Below are positions 16,573 to 25,999 of a stretch of 64,000 nt of DNA, piece after piece (position 1 is the first letter of the stretch; every line of letters starts with the position of its first letter). Made by a program: the position numbers and the translations under genes. Source of the stretch: Saccharicrinis sp963666825 (GTDB lineage Bacteria; Bacteroidota; Bacteroidia; Bacteroidales; Marinilabiliaceae); assembly GCA_963666825.2 (NCBI GenBank), contig OY763044.2:3844001-3908000 (forward strand), written 5' to 3'. The notes beneath the pieces are model-generated. The model worked only from the letters and a program-made list of their open reading frames with translations, searched no databases and was not told where the DNA came from.

Positions 16573-18510
16573 TTAAAACGTTTCATAACCATCATCCTTT
16601 TCTGTATTTAACCCAAGATCAATAATCTTTTTACTACTTGAAGTAGTAACTTTTGGAGTAACTTTAGGCTTTACATTACTTGTAGTTGTTTTAACAGTCT
16701 TGTTTGTGGTTACTTTCTTGTTTACCTCCTCATTTACTTGCTGATCATCCAGTTTAAAAACAGATACTGAATTATTCAGCATTAAAGATAATTCCTCAAG
16801 TTCCTTAGATGCCGTGTTAATTTGTTCTGAGTTAACAGCATTACGTTGAGTAATTTGGTTTAATTGCTGAAGTGCATTATTAATCTGCTCTACACCTGCA
16901 ACCTGTTCTAAGGAAGCTGCTGTAATATCCTGAACTAAACTGGCCGTTTTTTCAATTTCAGGAGTAATTTCAACCAGATTTTTACTTGCTTCACCAGAGC
17001 TACTTATAGTTGCCTGAGAAACGGTATTTATTTCATTTGCAGCTTGCTGACTACGTTCTGCTAATTTTCGAACCTCTGCAGCAACAACTGCAAAACCTCT
17101 ACCTTCTGTACCAGCTCTGGCTGCCTCTACAGCTGCGTTTAATGCCAAAATATTAGTTTGAAATGCAATATCTCCAATAATGGAAATCTTTTCGGTAATG
17201 TCAGCCAATGATTTTTGAGCCAATTCAGAACTCTGATTACTGGTTCTTATACCTTCTGCTGCTTTTTGAGCGATCTTTTCGGTTTCCTTAGAATTATCTG
17301 TATTCTGTTGAATATTTGCATACATCTCTTCCATAGAAGAAGAAACCTCTTCTGCAGCTGAAGCCTGTTCACTTGCGCCTTCGCTAAGCTCCATCGATTC
17401 CTTATTTAATTTATCACTGGCCTTAACAATTTTCTCTGCTCCAATTCTAATTTCATCCACTACAGTTTTAATATTTGCAACCATTGTATCCAATGCGGCA
17501 GACAAACGTCCTATTTCATCTTTACGATCAATTGCAAACTTAGTACTCAAATCACCCTGAGCTACTCTTTCTGCTAAATCAATACCTGTCTCTAAAGGCT
17601 TACTAATAGATGTTGCCAGATAATAAGTAAGAATAACACCTAATATAATTAAAACAAATATGCTGGAGATAATCAACTGTTTTTCCTGAACAACAATTGT
17701 AGCACTCTTGTCTCCCATCTCCATTAAATAATCCAAACCTAAATCTGAAGATTTTCTAACTTCCCACATCAATTGTTTACCGACTTCATATCTTTTCAAT
17801 TCAGCCAAACGAGCTTTTTTATAAACTGGCAAGAATTCTTCTACAGAAGTTTTTAATTCAGACAAGGTATTTTTTAATACATAAGGATATGAACCATTAA
17901 AAAAGTCAGCATTTTCCTCTAAAAAATTACTGACTTGATATCCATCTTTCTTATTTATATACTCTACGAACTGAGCATTAATAAAATTAGATTGAGCTAC
18001 TTTCTGTTGAACACCCAAGGAGCCTTTATTTTGTAATCCTATTGAGTTAACTTTTTGGAATAAATTATTTATAACGTCCAAATCTTTTACTGATTCTTTT
18101 TCTGCATCAATAAAGGCTTTTCTTTTTGCAATAAAATCATTGGTTAGATTCAATACATTTTGCAAGTCAATGCCTCTCGAAACTAAATCGCTATTAGCAG
18201 TATCTTCTAGTTGGATAAGCTTCTTCAATGCATAAACAAAGCTTTCTACTTGCTTTTCAGCTCTATCATCATAATAAAAATCACTGGATAAATCTACAGC
18301 AGTCATTAAGCCATTCGTAACTTCCCAAAACTGATTCATTTTAGAAGATTCACTCACAGAAGGAATGTACTTTTCAGATAATTGGCTTATTTCATACTCA
18401 ACTCTTAGCAGGTTAAATAAGAATATCAGGGTTGAAACAACGGACAAAAGTATTACAACACCAAAACCTAAGCCTACCTTATTTCTAATTTTAAGGTCTC
18501 TCCACTTCAT
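16573..18510 (-). CDS. methyl-accepting chemotaxis protein
   Basis: A 645-residue chemoreceptor: N-terminal membrane helix (about 10-32), a long helical periplasmic sensor (about 33-275) of four-helix-bundle type, a second membrane helix (about 278-300), a HAMP domain (about 300-352, with KPLETGIDLAERVAQGDLS), and the signalling domain with its highly conserved tip (DIAFQTNILALNAAVEAARA, then GTEGRGFAVVAAEVRKLAERS). The C-terminal tail is low-complexity Thr/Lys/Val, a probable tether. It is divergent from the XylF-like binding lipoprotein gene, 189 nt apart, which suggests that protein as a ligand carrier. No CheA/W/Y lies in the window. Confidence 0.95.
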   Translation of the reverse strand: MKWRDLKIRNKVGLGFGVVILLSVVSTLIFLFNLLRVEYEISQLSEKYIPSVSESSKMNQFWEVTNGLMTAVDLSSDFYYDDRAEKQVESFVYALKKLIQLEDTANSDLVSRGIDLQNVLNLTNDFIAKRKAFIDAEKESVKDLDVINNLFQKVNSIGLQNKGSLGVQQKVAQSNFINAQFVEYINKKDGYQVSNFLEENADFFNGSYPYVLKNTLSELKTSVEEFLPVYKKARLAELKRYEVGKQLMWEVRKSSDLGLDYLMEMGDKSATIVVQEKQLIISSIFVLIILGVILTYYLATSISKPLETGIDLAERVAQGDLSTKFAIDRKDEIGRLSAALDTMVANIKTVVDEIRIGAEKIVKASDKLNKESMELSEGASEQASAAEEVSSSMEEMYANIQQNTDNSKETEKIAQKAAEGIRTSNQSSELAQKSLADITEKISIIGDIAFQTNILALNAAVEAARAGTEGRGFAVVAAEVRKLAERSQQAANEINTVSQATISSSGEASKNLVEITPEIEKTASLVQDITAASLEQVAGVEQINNALQQLNQITQRNAVNSEQINTASKELEELSLMLNNSVSVFKLDDQQVNEEVNKKVTTNKTVKTTTSNVKPKVTPKVTTSSSKKIIDLGLNTEKDDGYETF

Positions 18511-18668
18511 GGTTTATAATTAATAAGTTTAATAATATAATGCGTACTCTTAGGGGTAGTAAAAATATACGTTTTTTGTTAAATTATGTTACATTGAACA
18601 TGAAAAATAAATTACTTTAGCTAATACTATAGCTCTCAAAAGTTAAAGTCTCTTAAAATTGTTTTTTG

Positions 18669-18676
18669 TAGATTTG
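18669..18676 (+). promoter_or_regulatory. candidate -7 box for the XylF-like gene
   Basis: TAGATTTG fits TAnnTTTG and lies 23 nt before the ATG. The -33 box is not clear. Confidence 0.45.
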
Positions 18677-18699
18677 TGACATCAAAAACTTAATGACTC

Positions 18700-19713
18700 A
18701 TGAAATTATATTTACGACTTACACTATTTGTATTTATCCTGTCAATAATTCTCATTTCTCCGGGATGTACAAACAAGAAAAATTTAAAAATTGCATTTTT
18801 ATATCCCTCCAAAACTATTGAACGTTTTAGAAAGGAAAGCGAGTTTTTTAAAGCTTATGCAGAAAAACAAGGAATCGAAGTAATAATTAGAGATTCTGAA
18901 GTTGACGAGACCCTACAAAAAGCCCAGGCTTCAGAGGTTATTGAAGAAGGAGTTGACGCTATTGTTATAATTGCGGTTAATGTAAACACCGGAGCTGCCA
19001 TTGTTAGAGAAGCTAAAGAAAATGACGTAAAAGTGCTTGCTTATAACAGAATGATTACTAATTGTGATGTAGATTTTTTTGTTGCCAGCAGTAATGATCA
19101 AATTGGAAAATCAATGGTTGATGCTGTTATTAAAAAGAAACAAGGAGGTAATTTTGTTATTCTGGGTGGAGATAAATTTGATAAAAATGGTCTTGACCTT
19201 CAAATAGCAATCAAAAAATACCTAAAGCCACATATTGACAACGGCAATGTAAATGTTATTTACGAATCATTTATTGAGCAATGGAGTGATGATATTGCCA
19301 GACATGAAATGCAAAAGGTTATCTCTCTTTACGGAACAGATATCGATGCTGTTATTTCCGGCTTTGACGGAATGTCTGCCGCTGCTGTTGAAGTACTTGA
19401 AAAATATGATCTGGCAGGGAAAGTTGCCATTACAGGTCAGGATGCAGAATTAAGAGGGTGTCGGAATATTGTTAAAGGTTATCAAACGATGACGCTATAT
19501 CATCCTTTAAAATCTTTAGCTGAAAAAGCTGCTGAAATTGCAATTGAATTAGCAAAAGGAAAAAATACAAAAGAATTTGTAAACAGTACAGAAAACAATG
19601 GATTTGGAGACATCCCAACACATAGAGTGAACTCCATTGTTATTACAAAAGACAACATTGATAAAGAACTAATTGACACTGGAATATATACCAGAGATGA
19701 AGTATACAACTAA
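18700..19713 (+). CDS. XylF-like periplasmic sugar-binding lipoprotein
   Basis: A 337-residue type 1 periplasmic-binding protein with a lipoprotein signal (LISPGC, Cys23). The fold is marked by KIAFLYPSKTIERFRKESEFF, the repeated sugar-binding pattern AIVIIAVNVNTGAAIVREAK, VLAYNRMI (where XylF proteins have a bound-sugar Arg), GGDKFDKNG, and AVISGFDGMSAAAVEVL with AITGQDAE. This layout is closest to D-xylose-binding XylF. No ABC ATPase or permease gene is adjacent; instead a chemoreceptor is divergent. It may feed sensing rather than transport. Sugar identity is inferred only from family resemblance. Confidence 0.85.
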   Translation: MKLYLRLTLFVFILSIILISPGCTNKKNLKIAFLYPSKTIERFRKESEFFKAYAEKQGIEVIIRDSEVDETLQKAQASEVIEEGVDAIVIIAVNVNTGAAIVREAKENDVKVLAYNRMITNCDVDFFVASSNDQIGKSMVDAVIKKKQGGNFVILGGDKFDKNGLDLQIAIKKYLKPHIDNGNVNVIYESFIEQWSDDIARHEMQKVISLYGTDIDAVISGFDGMSAAAVEVLEKYDLAGKVAITGQDAELRGCRNIVKGYQTMTLYHPLKSLAEKAAEIAIELAKGKNTKEFVNSTENNGFGDIPTHRVNSIVITKDNIDKELIDTGIYTRDEVYN

Positions 19714-19716
19714 CTA

Positions 19717-19748
19717 AAAAGAGGCTGTTTTTGCAGCCTCTTTTCTTT
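19717..19748. terminator. bidirectional terminator between XylF-like and M3 peptidase genes
   Basis: AAAAGAGGCTG (19717-19727) pairs with CAGCCTCTTTT (19734-19744), 6-nt loop, with T-rich DNA on the right and A-rich on the left, between two convergent genes. Confidence 0.88.
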
Positions 19749-19764
19749 TATATAAATCACTATC

Positions 19765-21876
19765 CTATTTCACCAAACCGCTTCTTTTTAATAAAGCCTC
19801 ATTAGTTGGCTCCTGTCCTCTGAATGCTATATATAGCTCCATTGGATGTTTAGTTCCTCCTTTACTAAGAATATTTTCTCTAAAAGATGCAGCTGTTGCT
19901 TTATCAAAAATTCCGTTTTCTTTAAAAACACTGAATGCATCTGCATCCAAAACTTCAGCCCATTTATAACCATAATATCCTGCTGCATAACCTCCTGCAA
20001 AAATATGAGAGAAAGCAGTGCTAAAGCAAGTTCCCTCTACAGCTGGGAATAATTCAGTTGGAGCCATCGCTTCATCTTCAAAATCATTTACAGAGCCATC
20101 AAATTGGGTTGATAAAGAATGCCAGGCCATATCATTCATTCCAAACGATAATTGACGAACACTTTGGTATCCACTTTGAAAATTAGCAGAAGCCATAATC
20201 TTGTCAACAAGTTCATCAGGTATTGTTTCCCCGGTTTTATAATGCTTACCAACCATTTTTAACCATTCTTTTTCAATACCCCAGTTCTCTAAAATTTGAG
20301 AAGGAAGCTCAACAAAATCACGATAAACATTTGTTCCACTTAATGATTTATAAGTTGTCTCACTTAGCATACCGTGTAATCCATGTCCAAATTCATGCAA
20401 AAATGTTCTTACCTCATTATAAGTTAATAATGATGGCGTATCTTCTGTTGGTCTGCTAAAATTACAAACTAAAGAAACAAACGGCCTTACATCTGAACCG
20501 TCTTCATTTTTATACTGTTCTCCGTAATTTGTCATCCATGCACCACCCTGTTTTCCTGATCTTGGAAAGAAGTCTACATAAAGTACAGCCATGTATTTCT
20601 CGTTCTCATCAAACACCTCATAAGCTTTAACCTCTGGATGATATACAGGAATGTCTTTATTTTCTTTAAATGTGATTCCATATAAGGTTGTAGCAAGATC
20701 AAAGACTCCTTTTTCAACTTTTTCCAATTGAAAATATGGTTTTGTCATCTCTTCTGTAAAAGAAAATTTTTCTGATTTAACCTTTTCTGAATAATATGAA
20801 AAATCCCATCGCTGAAACTCATCTTCTAATCCATGAGCTTTAGCATAATCTACAACCTCCTTAACTTCATCTTTAGCAAATGGCAACGAAGCATCCAGAA
20901 GCTCTTGTAAAAAGCTATTTACTTTATCTGCATTTTGAGCCATTCTTTCTTCCAGAACATATTGAGCATGGCTCTCATAACCTAAAAGCTGAGCTCTCTC
21001 CAATCTAAGATTCACAATTGATTTTACGATTTCTTTGTTATCGTATTTATCATTTTTATTCGCCCGGGTTGAATAAGCCATATACATTTGCTTTCTTAAC
21101 TCGCTGTTATCAGCATATTTCATAAATGGTACATAGCTTGGATATTGTAATGTAAAAATCCAACCTTCTTTTCCATCGGCTTTTGCCAATTGAGCAGCAG
21201 CATCCTTAATGGCACCAGGCAAACCAGCTAAATCCTCTTCTTTTGTAACATGAAGTTTATAAGCATTGGTTTCTGCTAAAACATTTTCTCCAAATTGTAA
21301 AGTTAGTTTTGACAACTCAGTTGAGATAACACGATACCTTTCCTTTTTATCGCCAGATAATAATGCTCCTTTTCTTGTAAATGCCTTATAGGTATCATCC
21401 AATAATTTTACCTGCTCTGCATTCAGACTTGCATCTTTATTGTTATAAACAAACTTCACCTTTTCAAACAAAGATTCACTCAACCAAATATCATTTGAAT
21501 ATTCGGTTAGCATAGGAGAAACTTCTCTTGCTATTGCCTGAATTTCATCATTAGTCTCGGCATGGTTTATATTAAAAAAGATAGATGATATTTTTGAAAG
21601 TTTATCACCAGCACTTTCCATCGCAAGTATCGTATTCTCAAAAGATGGCGTGTCTTTATTTTCAATTATGGTGCGCACCTCTTCTTTTGCCTCCTCTAAT
21701 GAAATTTTAAAAGCAGGTAAATAGTCTTCAACTTTAATTTTATCAAAAGGAGGAGTATGATGAGGTGTATTAAACGCTAATAATAATGGATTTTCATTCA
21801 TTTTACTATATTTATTTTTGCAACTTATTGTAATTAATATGCAAAGTAAACAACTATAAGCAAGTATTCGTTTCAT
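19765..21876 (-). CDS. M3 family metallopeptidase (oligopeptidase/dipeptidyl carboxypeptidase), lipoprotein
   Basis: A 703-residue thimet-oligopeptidase-type enzyme. The zinc motif is H494-E-F-G-H498 in TFLHEFGHGLHGML, and the third ligand Glu lies downstream in DFVELPSQILENW. The C-terminal part contains the conserved CFSTAFSHIFAGGYAAGYYGY. The N-terminus MKRILAYSCLLCILITISC has a lipobox with Cys19, so it is probably membrane-anchored outside the cytoplasm, as in Bacteroidota Dcp homologues. It degrades oligopeptides. Full length for the family; monocistronic. Confidence 0.93.
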   Translation of the reverse strand: MKRILAYSCLLCILITISCKNKYSKMNENPLLLAFNTPHHTPPFDKIKVEDYLPAFKISLEEAKEEVRTIIENKDTPSFENTILAMESAGDKLSKISSIFFNINHAETNDEIQAIAREVSPMLTEYSNDIWLSESLFEKVKFVYNNKDASLNAEQVKLLDDTYKAFTRKGALLSGDKKERYRVISTELSKLTLQFGENVLAETNAYKLHVTKEEDLAGLPGAIKDAAAQLAKADGKEGWIFTLQYPSYVPFMKYADNSELRKQMYMAYSTRANKNDKYDNKEIVKSIVNLRLERAQLLGYESHAQYVLEERMAQNADKVNSFLQELLDASLPFAKDEVKEVVDYAKAHGLEDEFQRWDFSYYSEKVKSEKFSFTEEMTKPYFQLEKVEKGVFDLATTLYGITFKENKDIPVYHPEVKAYEVFDENEKYMAVLYVDFFPRSGKQGGAWMTNYGEQYKNEDGSDVRPFVSLVCNFSRPTEDTPSLLTYNEVRTFLHEFGHGLHGMLSETTYKSLSGTNVYRDFVELPSQILENWGIEKEWLKMVGKHYKTGETIPDELVDKIMASANFQSGYQSVRQLSFGMNDMAWHSLSTQFDGSVNDFEDEAMAPTELFPAVEGTCFSTAFSHIFAGGYAAGYYGYKWAEVLDADAFSVFKENGIFDKATAASFRENILSKGGTKHPMELYIAFRGQEPTNEALLKRSGLVK

Positions 21877-22147
21877 AGGAAATGTTTTTTTTTATTTAAA
21901 CAAACGTTAAACACTTTCTTAATTTACTGATTTTATGTCAATTAAACCGATTTAAAATTTCAAACAAAAAATTATTATACGTGTAATCCTCCTTTTAATG
22001 TTCAAATAACTAAATCAACTTTATTGAAACCTTGTTGTATGAATAAAGTAAAAGGATAGGTTAAACAAGTTCAATCTAAAGTAAATTAAGCTCTTACAAT
22101 TATTTTTTATTAAACAGGAGTTAGCAGATTGTATTGTTTATATTATT

Positions 22148-22230
22148 ATGAAACGAACTCAAATTAATCCCTTCATAATTGAACATTAATTGAGGCAAAT
22201 TTCAGAATACCCTTAAAATCTATAATAAAA
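22148..22230 (+). promoter_or_regulatory. possible degenerate leader element, copy D
   Basis: ATGAAACGA opens a 13-codon ORF (22148-22189, MKRTQINPFIIEH-stop). CTCAAATTAAT (22158-22168) pairs with ATTAATTGAG (22185-22194) with one bulge, then GGCAAATTTC resembles the closing GGC(G/A)AGTTC of copies A and B. An ATG follows 36 nt later but opens only MKLV-stop. It may be a decayed copy of the leader seen 140 nt downstream; similarity is weak. The remainder of the 527-nt gap (21877-22403) is AT-rich with no other supported element. Confidence 0.25.
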
Positions 22231-22291
22231 TGAAACTAGTATAACCTGACTTTATTTTAATGGTTACAGCTTTCATTAATTTGAAACAGAC

Positions 22292-22403
22292 GAAACGAGC
22301 CATGAGAATTGTTAAATCAACAAAGCACAAGCTTTTCTCGCACAAGAAGTTGTATTACATCCAGGCAAGTTCCTTCTGATAATTAAAAACAAAATTTGAA
22401 CAG
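22292..22403 (+). promoter_or_regulatory. leader element copy B with short upstream ORF
   Basis: GAAACGAGCCATGAGAATT opens the element. The ORF 22302-22379 encodes 25 residues beginning MRIVKST and ending IQASSF-stop; the stop is exactly 24 nt before the SPOR gene's ATG, the same spacing as copy A at 11741-11827. GGCAAGTTC matches copy A's GGCGAGTTC. The middle differs and can form its own hairpins (TTGTT/AACAA; CAAgCTTTT paired with AAGAAGTTG). Whether it acts as a peptide, an attenuator or an RNA structure is unknown. Confidence 0.5.
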
Positions 22404-23546
22404 ATGAAAAACATCTTAAAAATGAATCAGAGTATTTTAAAGTTATTTCTAATTGGCCTTATCCTTTGTTCTGCTACAAACATTTATTCCCAGGAAAACC
22501 TTAATGAATCGGAACAAAACAAAATATCTTCAGCTGAAAGAAAAATTGAAAAAGCTGAGGCTATCGTAAAAAAAGCAGATAAATATAATACTGAAATTGA
22601 AGCGCTAAAAAATGACGGCAAAGTAAGGACTGGAAAAATGCAGCGTCTTGAAACAAAAGCAAATAACATTATTATAAAATCCGCATCCTATTTTAAAGAT
22701 GGTTATGGCAAAAAATATGGTACATACCAGGGTGCTGTAAAAAGACATATTAAAAATGGCAGCTTAGAAACAAGCTTTGAATCTGAGCAAATTGATGCCT
22801 ATAAAACATATAAAACAGGGAGAAAATGGAGAAGAAAATCCAAGTCTCAAGGTAATGTAAATAAAGGTGTTGAATATATGTTAAAGGCCAATGAAGTTGA
22901 AGGAACAGCTATTGAATCGCTTATTGAGATTTTGAATCATGTTGATGGAAACTTACAAGCACAGGAGCCTTTGACAGAAGAAACAGAAGATAGTTCGGCT
23001 ATTATTTCCAATACTTTAGTTACTGAACCAATAGCTCCTGTAGCAACCGAAATGCCGCAAGACAGTATTTTAACAATGCCTTCAGATTCATTAAATACTG
23101 ACACTACGTTTATTGTAAGTCCTGTATCTGCAGACTCTGTTTATACGACTCCTGCAATGCCAGACTCATTAACAGCATCAACCAACGAAACTGTTGCAAT
23201 CGTTACCCCTGTTTTAGAAGAAACTGTGCCAATTACAGAACCTGTAACTGAAAATGCTATTGCACCAAAACCAACAGAAGAACTAACTACATATTTTACA
23301 ATACAATTTCTGGCAGACAAACAACCTGTTCCGAAAGAGAAGATAACCTCTATATACGATGGCCCAATTGAAGTCATTAGAAATGAAGCGGAAGGATGGT
23401 TTAGATATAGTATTGGAAAATACAGTGATATAAACGAAGCTAAAAAAGCTTTACAGAGCACAGGGGTAAATGGTTATATAGTGGCCTACCACAATAACAA
23501 TCGTATTTCAACACGCGAAGCCATTGAAATATTGAAAGGAGAATAA
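22404..23546 (+). CDS. exported SPOR-domain protein, first copy of duplicated module
   Basis: A 380-residue exported protein. After a signal peptide (cleavage near IYSQ, residues 27-30) comes a helical, Lys/Glu-rich region (about 35-190, probable coiled coil), a Thr/Pro/Val/Glu-rich linker with low complexity (about 195-290), and a C-terminal SPOR-like domain (about 295-375: YFTIQFLADKQPVPKEKI, WFRYSIGKYSDINEAKKAL, GYIVAYHNNNRIS). SPOR domains bind denuded peptidoglycan glycans, so a cell-wall-attached role is inferred. The paralogue at 24916 has the same plan, and each is followed by a predicted barrel protein. Function unknown beyond this. Confidence 0.75.
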   Translation: MKNILKMNQSILKLFLIGLILCSATNIYSQENLNESEQNKISSAERKIEKAEAIVKKADKYNTEIEALKNDGKVRTGKMQRLETKANNIIIKSASYFKDGYGKKYGTYQGAVKRHIKNGSLETSFESEQIDAYKTYKTGRKWRRKSKSQGNVNKGVEYMLKANEVEGTAIESLIEILNHVDGNLQAQEPLTEETEDSSAIISNTLVTEPIAPVATEMPQDSILTMPSDSLNTDTTFIVSPVSADSVYTTPAMPDSLTASTNETVAIVTPVLEETVPITEPVTENAIAPKPTEELTTYFTIQFLADKQPVPKEKITSIYDGPIEVIRNEAEGWFRYSIGKYSDINEAKKALQSTGVNGYIVAYHNNNRISTREAIEILKGE

Positions 23547-23603
23547 GAAACTTAAACTCAATAATTAGTATCAACAGACTATTAGAATTACGACAAAAGA
23601 CTT

Positions 23604-23630
23604 TCCGCGTGCTGCCGAAGCTTTAGCGGA
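23604..23630 (+). repeat. palindromic intergenic sequence
   Basis: TCCGC (23604-23608) and GCGGA (23626-23630) flank a near-palindrome GCCGAAGCTTTAGCGG. It lies in the 216-nt gap between the SPOR gene and the barrel gene and has a higher GC than its surroundings, as dispersed palindromic repeats do. Only one copy is in the window. Confidence 0.3.
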
Positions 23631-23762
23631 GGAGCAAGACTAATTTACAAAACTTTTAACGATAACATCTTAAACAAATAAAAACATAACTCACTTATAA
23701 TCTAAAAACTTAATATATTTCAAAAATAGAATAACCTATTAATTATATAAATCACACACAAT

Positions 23763-24743
23763 ATGAAAAAGATTATTATTGTATTTTTTGCTGTTATTGC
23801 AACTTTAAATACTTCGGCTCAAATTAACATCGGAAATTTATTTGAAGCAGGAAGTGCTGACGCAAAAATATTAGCCAATCCATATTTACGTCCGTATGGA
23901 GAGATGCTTGGTGTAAACTTAAATTCTGGTTGGTATACATCGGCTAAAGTTCATAAACTATTGGGCTTTGATATTACATTTACAGGAACTTATTCAAAAG
24001 CTCCATCAAGTGCAAAAACTTTTGACATTAATGATTATAGCGATCAATTAACGACTTTTGAACTTGTTGATCCTAGTGAATCAGTAACACCAACAATTGC
24101 AGGTAAATCTTCAAGTAGACCATATTTAAAACCCAAAGGAGTTCCATCAAATCCTGTTACAGACATAGAAATGCCCAATGGTTCAGGCATGGATCATTTA
24201 ATTTCGCCGATGGTCACTGTTGGTGTTGGATTACCATATGGAATTGAAGTTAAAGGTCGTTTTTCTCCGGAACTGGACCTTGGTGATGCTGGTAAATTAT
24301 CATTATTTGGTGCCGGAATTCAAAAAGACATTAAGGATTACATACCGGGTATTAAACATGTTCCGGTTTTAAATATGTCTGTTTTAGCTGCATTTACTAA
24401 CTTTTCAGGCTCTGCTTCAATGAATGATGTGGGTACTTTAATTACAAACGGACAAGTAAGTATTGATGCCAATGCATATACAACAAGATTACTTATTGGT
24501 GCAAATTTACCGATAATAGCTTTCTATACAGGTTTTGGATATGGTCGTTGTTCAAGTGATTTTAATATTAATGGTGATTTCAGCGACTCTTCATTAGAAC
24601 CAATTACGCTTAGTTACGTGACAAAAGGTTTTGATTTTAACGTAGGTTTACGTTTAAGATTAGGTGTTATTGGTTTACATGCTGATTACACTGCCGGTGA
24701 ATACAGTTCACTAACTGCTGGTATTGGAGTTAATTTCAGATAG
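23763..24743 (+). CDS. predicted outer-membrane beta-barrel protein (DUF6588-like), first copy
   Basis: A 326-residue exported protein with a signal peptide (cleavage near TSAQ, 17-20) and a body of alternating, Gly-rich amphipathic strands ending in an aromatic C-terminal residue (AGIGVNFR). Segments such as LNSGWYTSAKVHKLLGFDITF, LPNGSG-like MPNGSGMDHLISPMVTVGVGLPYG and KGFDFNVGLRLRLGVIGLHADY recur in the copy at 26000. I recall this family as DUF6588 but did not search. It is likely a transport or structural barrel. It follows the SPOR gene by 216 nt. Confidence 0.7.
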   Translation: MKKIIIVFFAVIATLNTSAQINIGNLFEAGSADAKILANPYLRPYGEMLGVNLNSGWYTSAKVHKLLGFDITFTGTYSKAPSSAKTFDINDYSDQLTTFELVDPSESVTPTIAGKSSSRPYLKPKGVPSNPVTDIEMPNGSGMDHLISPMVTVGVGLPYGIEVKGRFSPELDLGDAGKLSLFGAGIQKDIKDYIPGIKHVPVLNMSVLAAFTNFSGSASMNDVGTLITNGQVSIDANAYTTRLLIGANLPIIAFYTGFGYGRCSSDFNINGDFSDSSLEPITLSYVTKGFDFNVGLRLRLGVIGLHADYTAGEYSSLTAGIGVNFR

Positions 24744-24765
24744 ATTATTTCTTATCATAGTTTGC

Positions 24766-24793
24766 AAAGCCATTCTTTAGGATGGCTTTTTTT
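24766..24793 (+). terminator. terminator after the first SPOR/barrel module
   Basis: AAAGCCATTC (24766-24775) pairs with GGATGGCTTT (24780-24789, one G-T pair), followed by a T run. It separates the two copies of the module. Confidence 0.75.
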
Positions 24794-24915
24794 ATTTCGT
24801 TCTAATTACAATCTTTAAATCCCTTTTAAATAGTGGCAATTAACTATTAAATTTGCTATATTTCAATGCGCTTAATTAATATAAAGCAAACACAACATAC
24901 TATACTTTTCTTCCT

Positions 24916-25989
24916 ATGAGAATTAAAACAGTCATCATTTCTTGTGTCGCTCTGTTATTAACTTTTAACGGAATAGCTCAAGATTTACCTGAACAACTAA
25001 AAAGTTGGCTTAGTTCTAGCGAAATATCTAAAATAAAAAAAGCAAATATCAGAATTGATCAGGGTGAACAAATCCTTTTTTCTCAACAACTCAGAGAACT
25101 TAGTGACAGTGTACCGGAAGAGAAAAAAGACTACCTAACTCTTTCTAACAATATGTTTATCAATAAAAAAACAAGTAGATTATTGTTAGAAACTAAAGAA
25201 TATTTTGCTTCTGGGTTTGATTCTAAACTTGAAATTTACAAAACATATCTTGACCATTTTTTAAGAGCAGATAGTACAAACACCTATCCTAAAGCGCAAG
25301 CATTAAATGACTCAATAGACATCTACATGTCAGATGCACAGTTATTCAGAGACAGAAGTGAGATCAAAGGAAACTTAATAGCTGCGGCAAATTCCATTAA
25401 TCAGTCGAACAAGAACCTGCAATCCGCAATAATTCTATGCGAAAAAGCTTTAGTACTAATTAAAGATGGAGAAACTCCCAAAGCTTCTGATACTGCAAAT
25501 GAGGATTTAGCAGAAACAAAAAAGCTTGTAGTGCAGCAAATACCAGAAAAGAAAAAAGAGCCTTCTGTAGTTCCTGTTCAAAAAACGGAAATAAAAGAAG
25601 AACCAGTTACTGTTGCCAAAGTTGAGAAAAGTAGCACTTCCAATGTTAATTCAGATATTGTTACAAGTAATAGCTCTTCTATTGCTGAATCAAAAGAAGA
25701 ACCTGCTAAAAAGGAAATGGGCGAAGTATATTTTACAGTTCAGATCTTAGCGGATAAAAAACCGGTTTCTAATGAAAGGCTTAAGGCTGTCTACAAAGGA
25801 AGCCTTCCTATAATCGAAAACCAGGGAGATGGATGGTACAGATATAGTTTTGGAAAATTTAATGACTATAGCTCTGCAAAAAAAGCATTACTCAACTCTA
25901 ACATTAAAGGCTATGTAGTTGCTTATAAGGACAAAACACGTATTTCGGTAAGAGAAGCCATTACCTATTTACAGCAAATCAACCAATAG
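24916..25989 (+). CDS. exported SPOR-domain protein, second copy
   Basis: A 357-residue paralogue of the protein at 22404. Signal peptide with cleavage near GIAQ (19-22), a helical region (about 25-190) containing KTYLDHFLRADST, which aligns with the helical part of the first copy, a Lys/Glu/Val/Ser-rich linker (about 195-270), and a SPOR-like domain (about 274-350: YFTVQILADKKPVSNERL, GWYRYSFGKFNDYSSAKKAL, GYVVAYKDKTRIS). The linker differs completely in sequence between copies while the SPOR domain is well kept. The barrel gene follows 10 nt later, so here the two are clearly an operon. Confidence 0.75.
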   Translation: MRIKTVIISCVALLLTFNGIAQDLPEQLKSWLSSSEISKIKKANIRIDQGEQILFSQQLRELSDSVPEEKKDYLTLSNNMFINKKTSRLLLETKEYFASGFDSKLEIYKTYLDHFLRADSTNTYPKAQALNDSIDIYMSDAQLFRDRSEIKGNLIAAANSINQSNKNLQSAIILCEKALVLIKDGETPKASDTANEDLAETKKLVVQQIPEKKKEPSVVPVQKTEIKEEPVTVAKVEKSSTSNVNSDIVTSNSSSIAESKEEPAKKEMGEVYFTVQILADKKPVSNERLKAVYKGSLPIIENQGDGWYRYSFGKFNDYSSAKKALLNSNIKGYVVAYKDKTRISVREAITYLQQINQ

Positions 25990-25999
25990 AATTACTACA

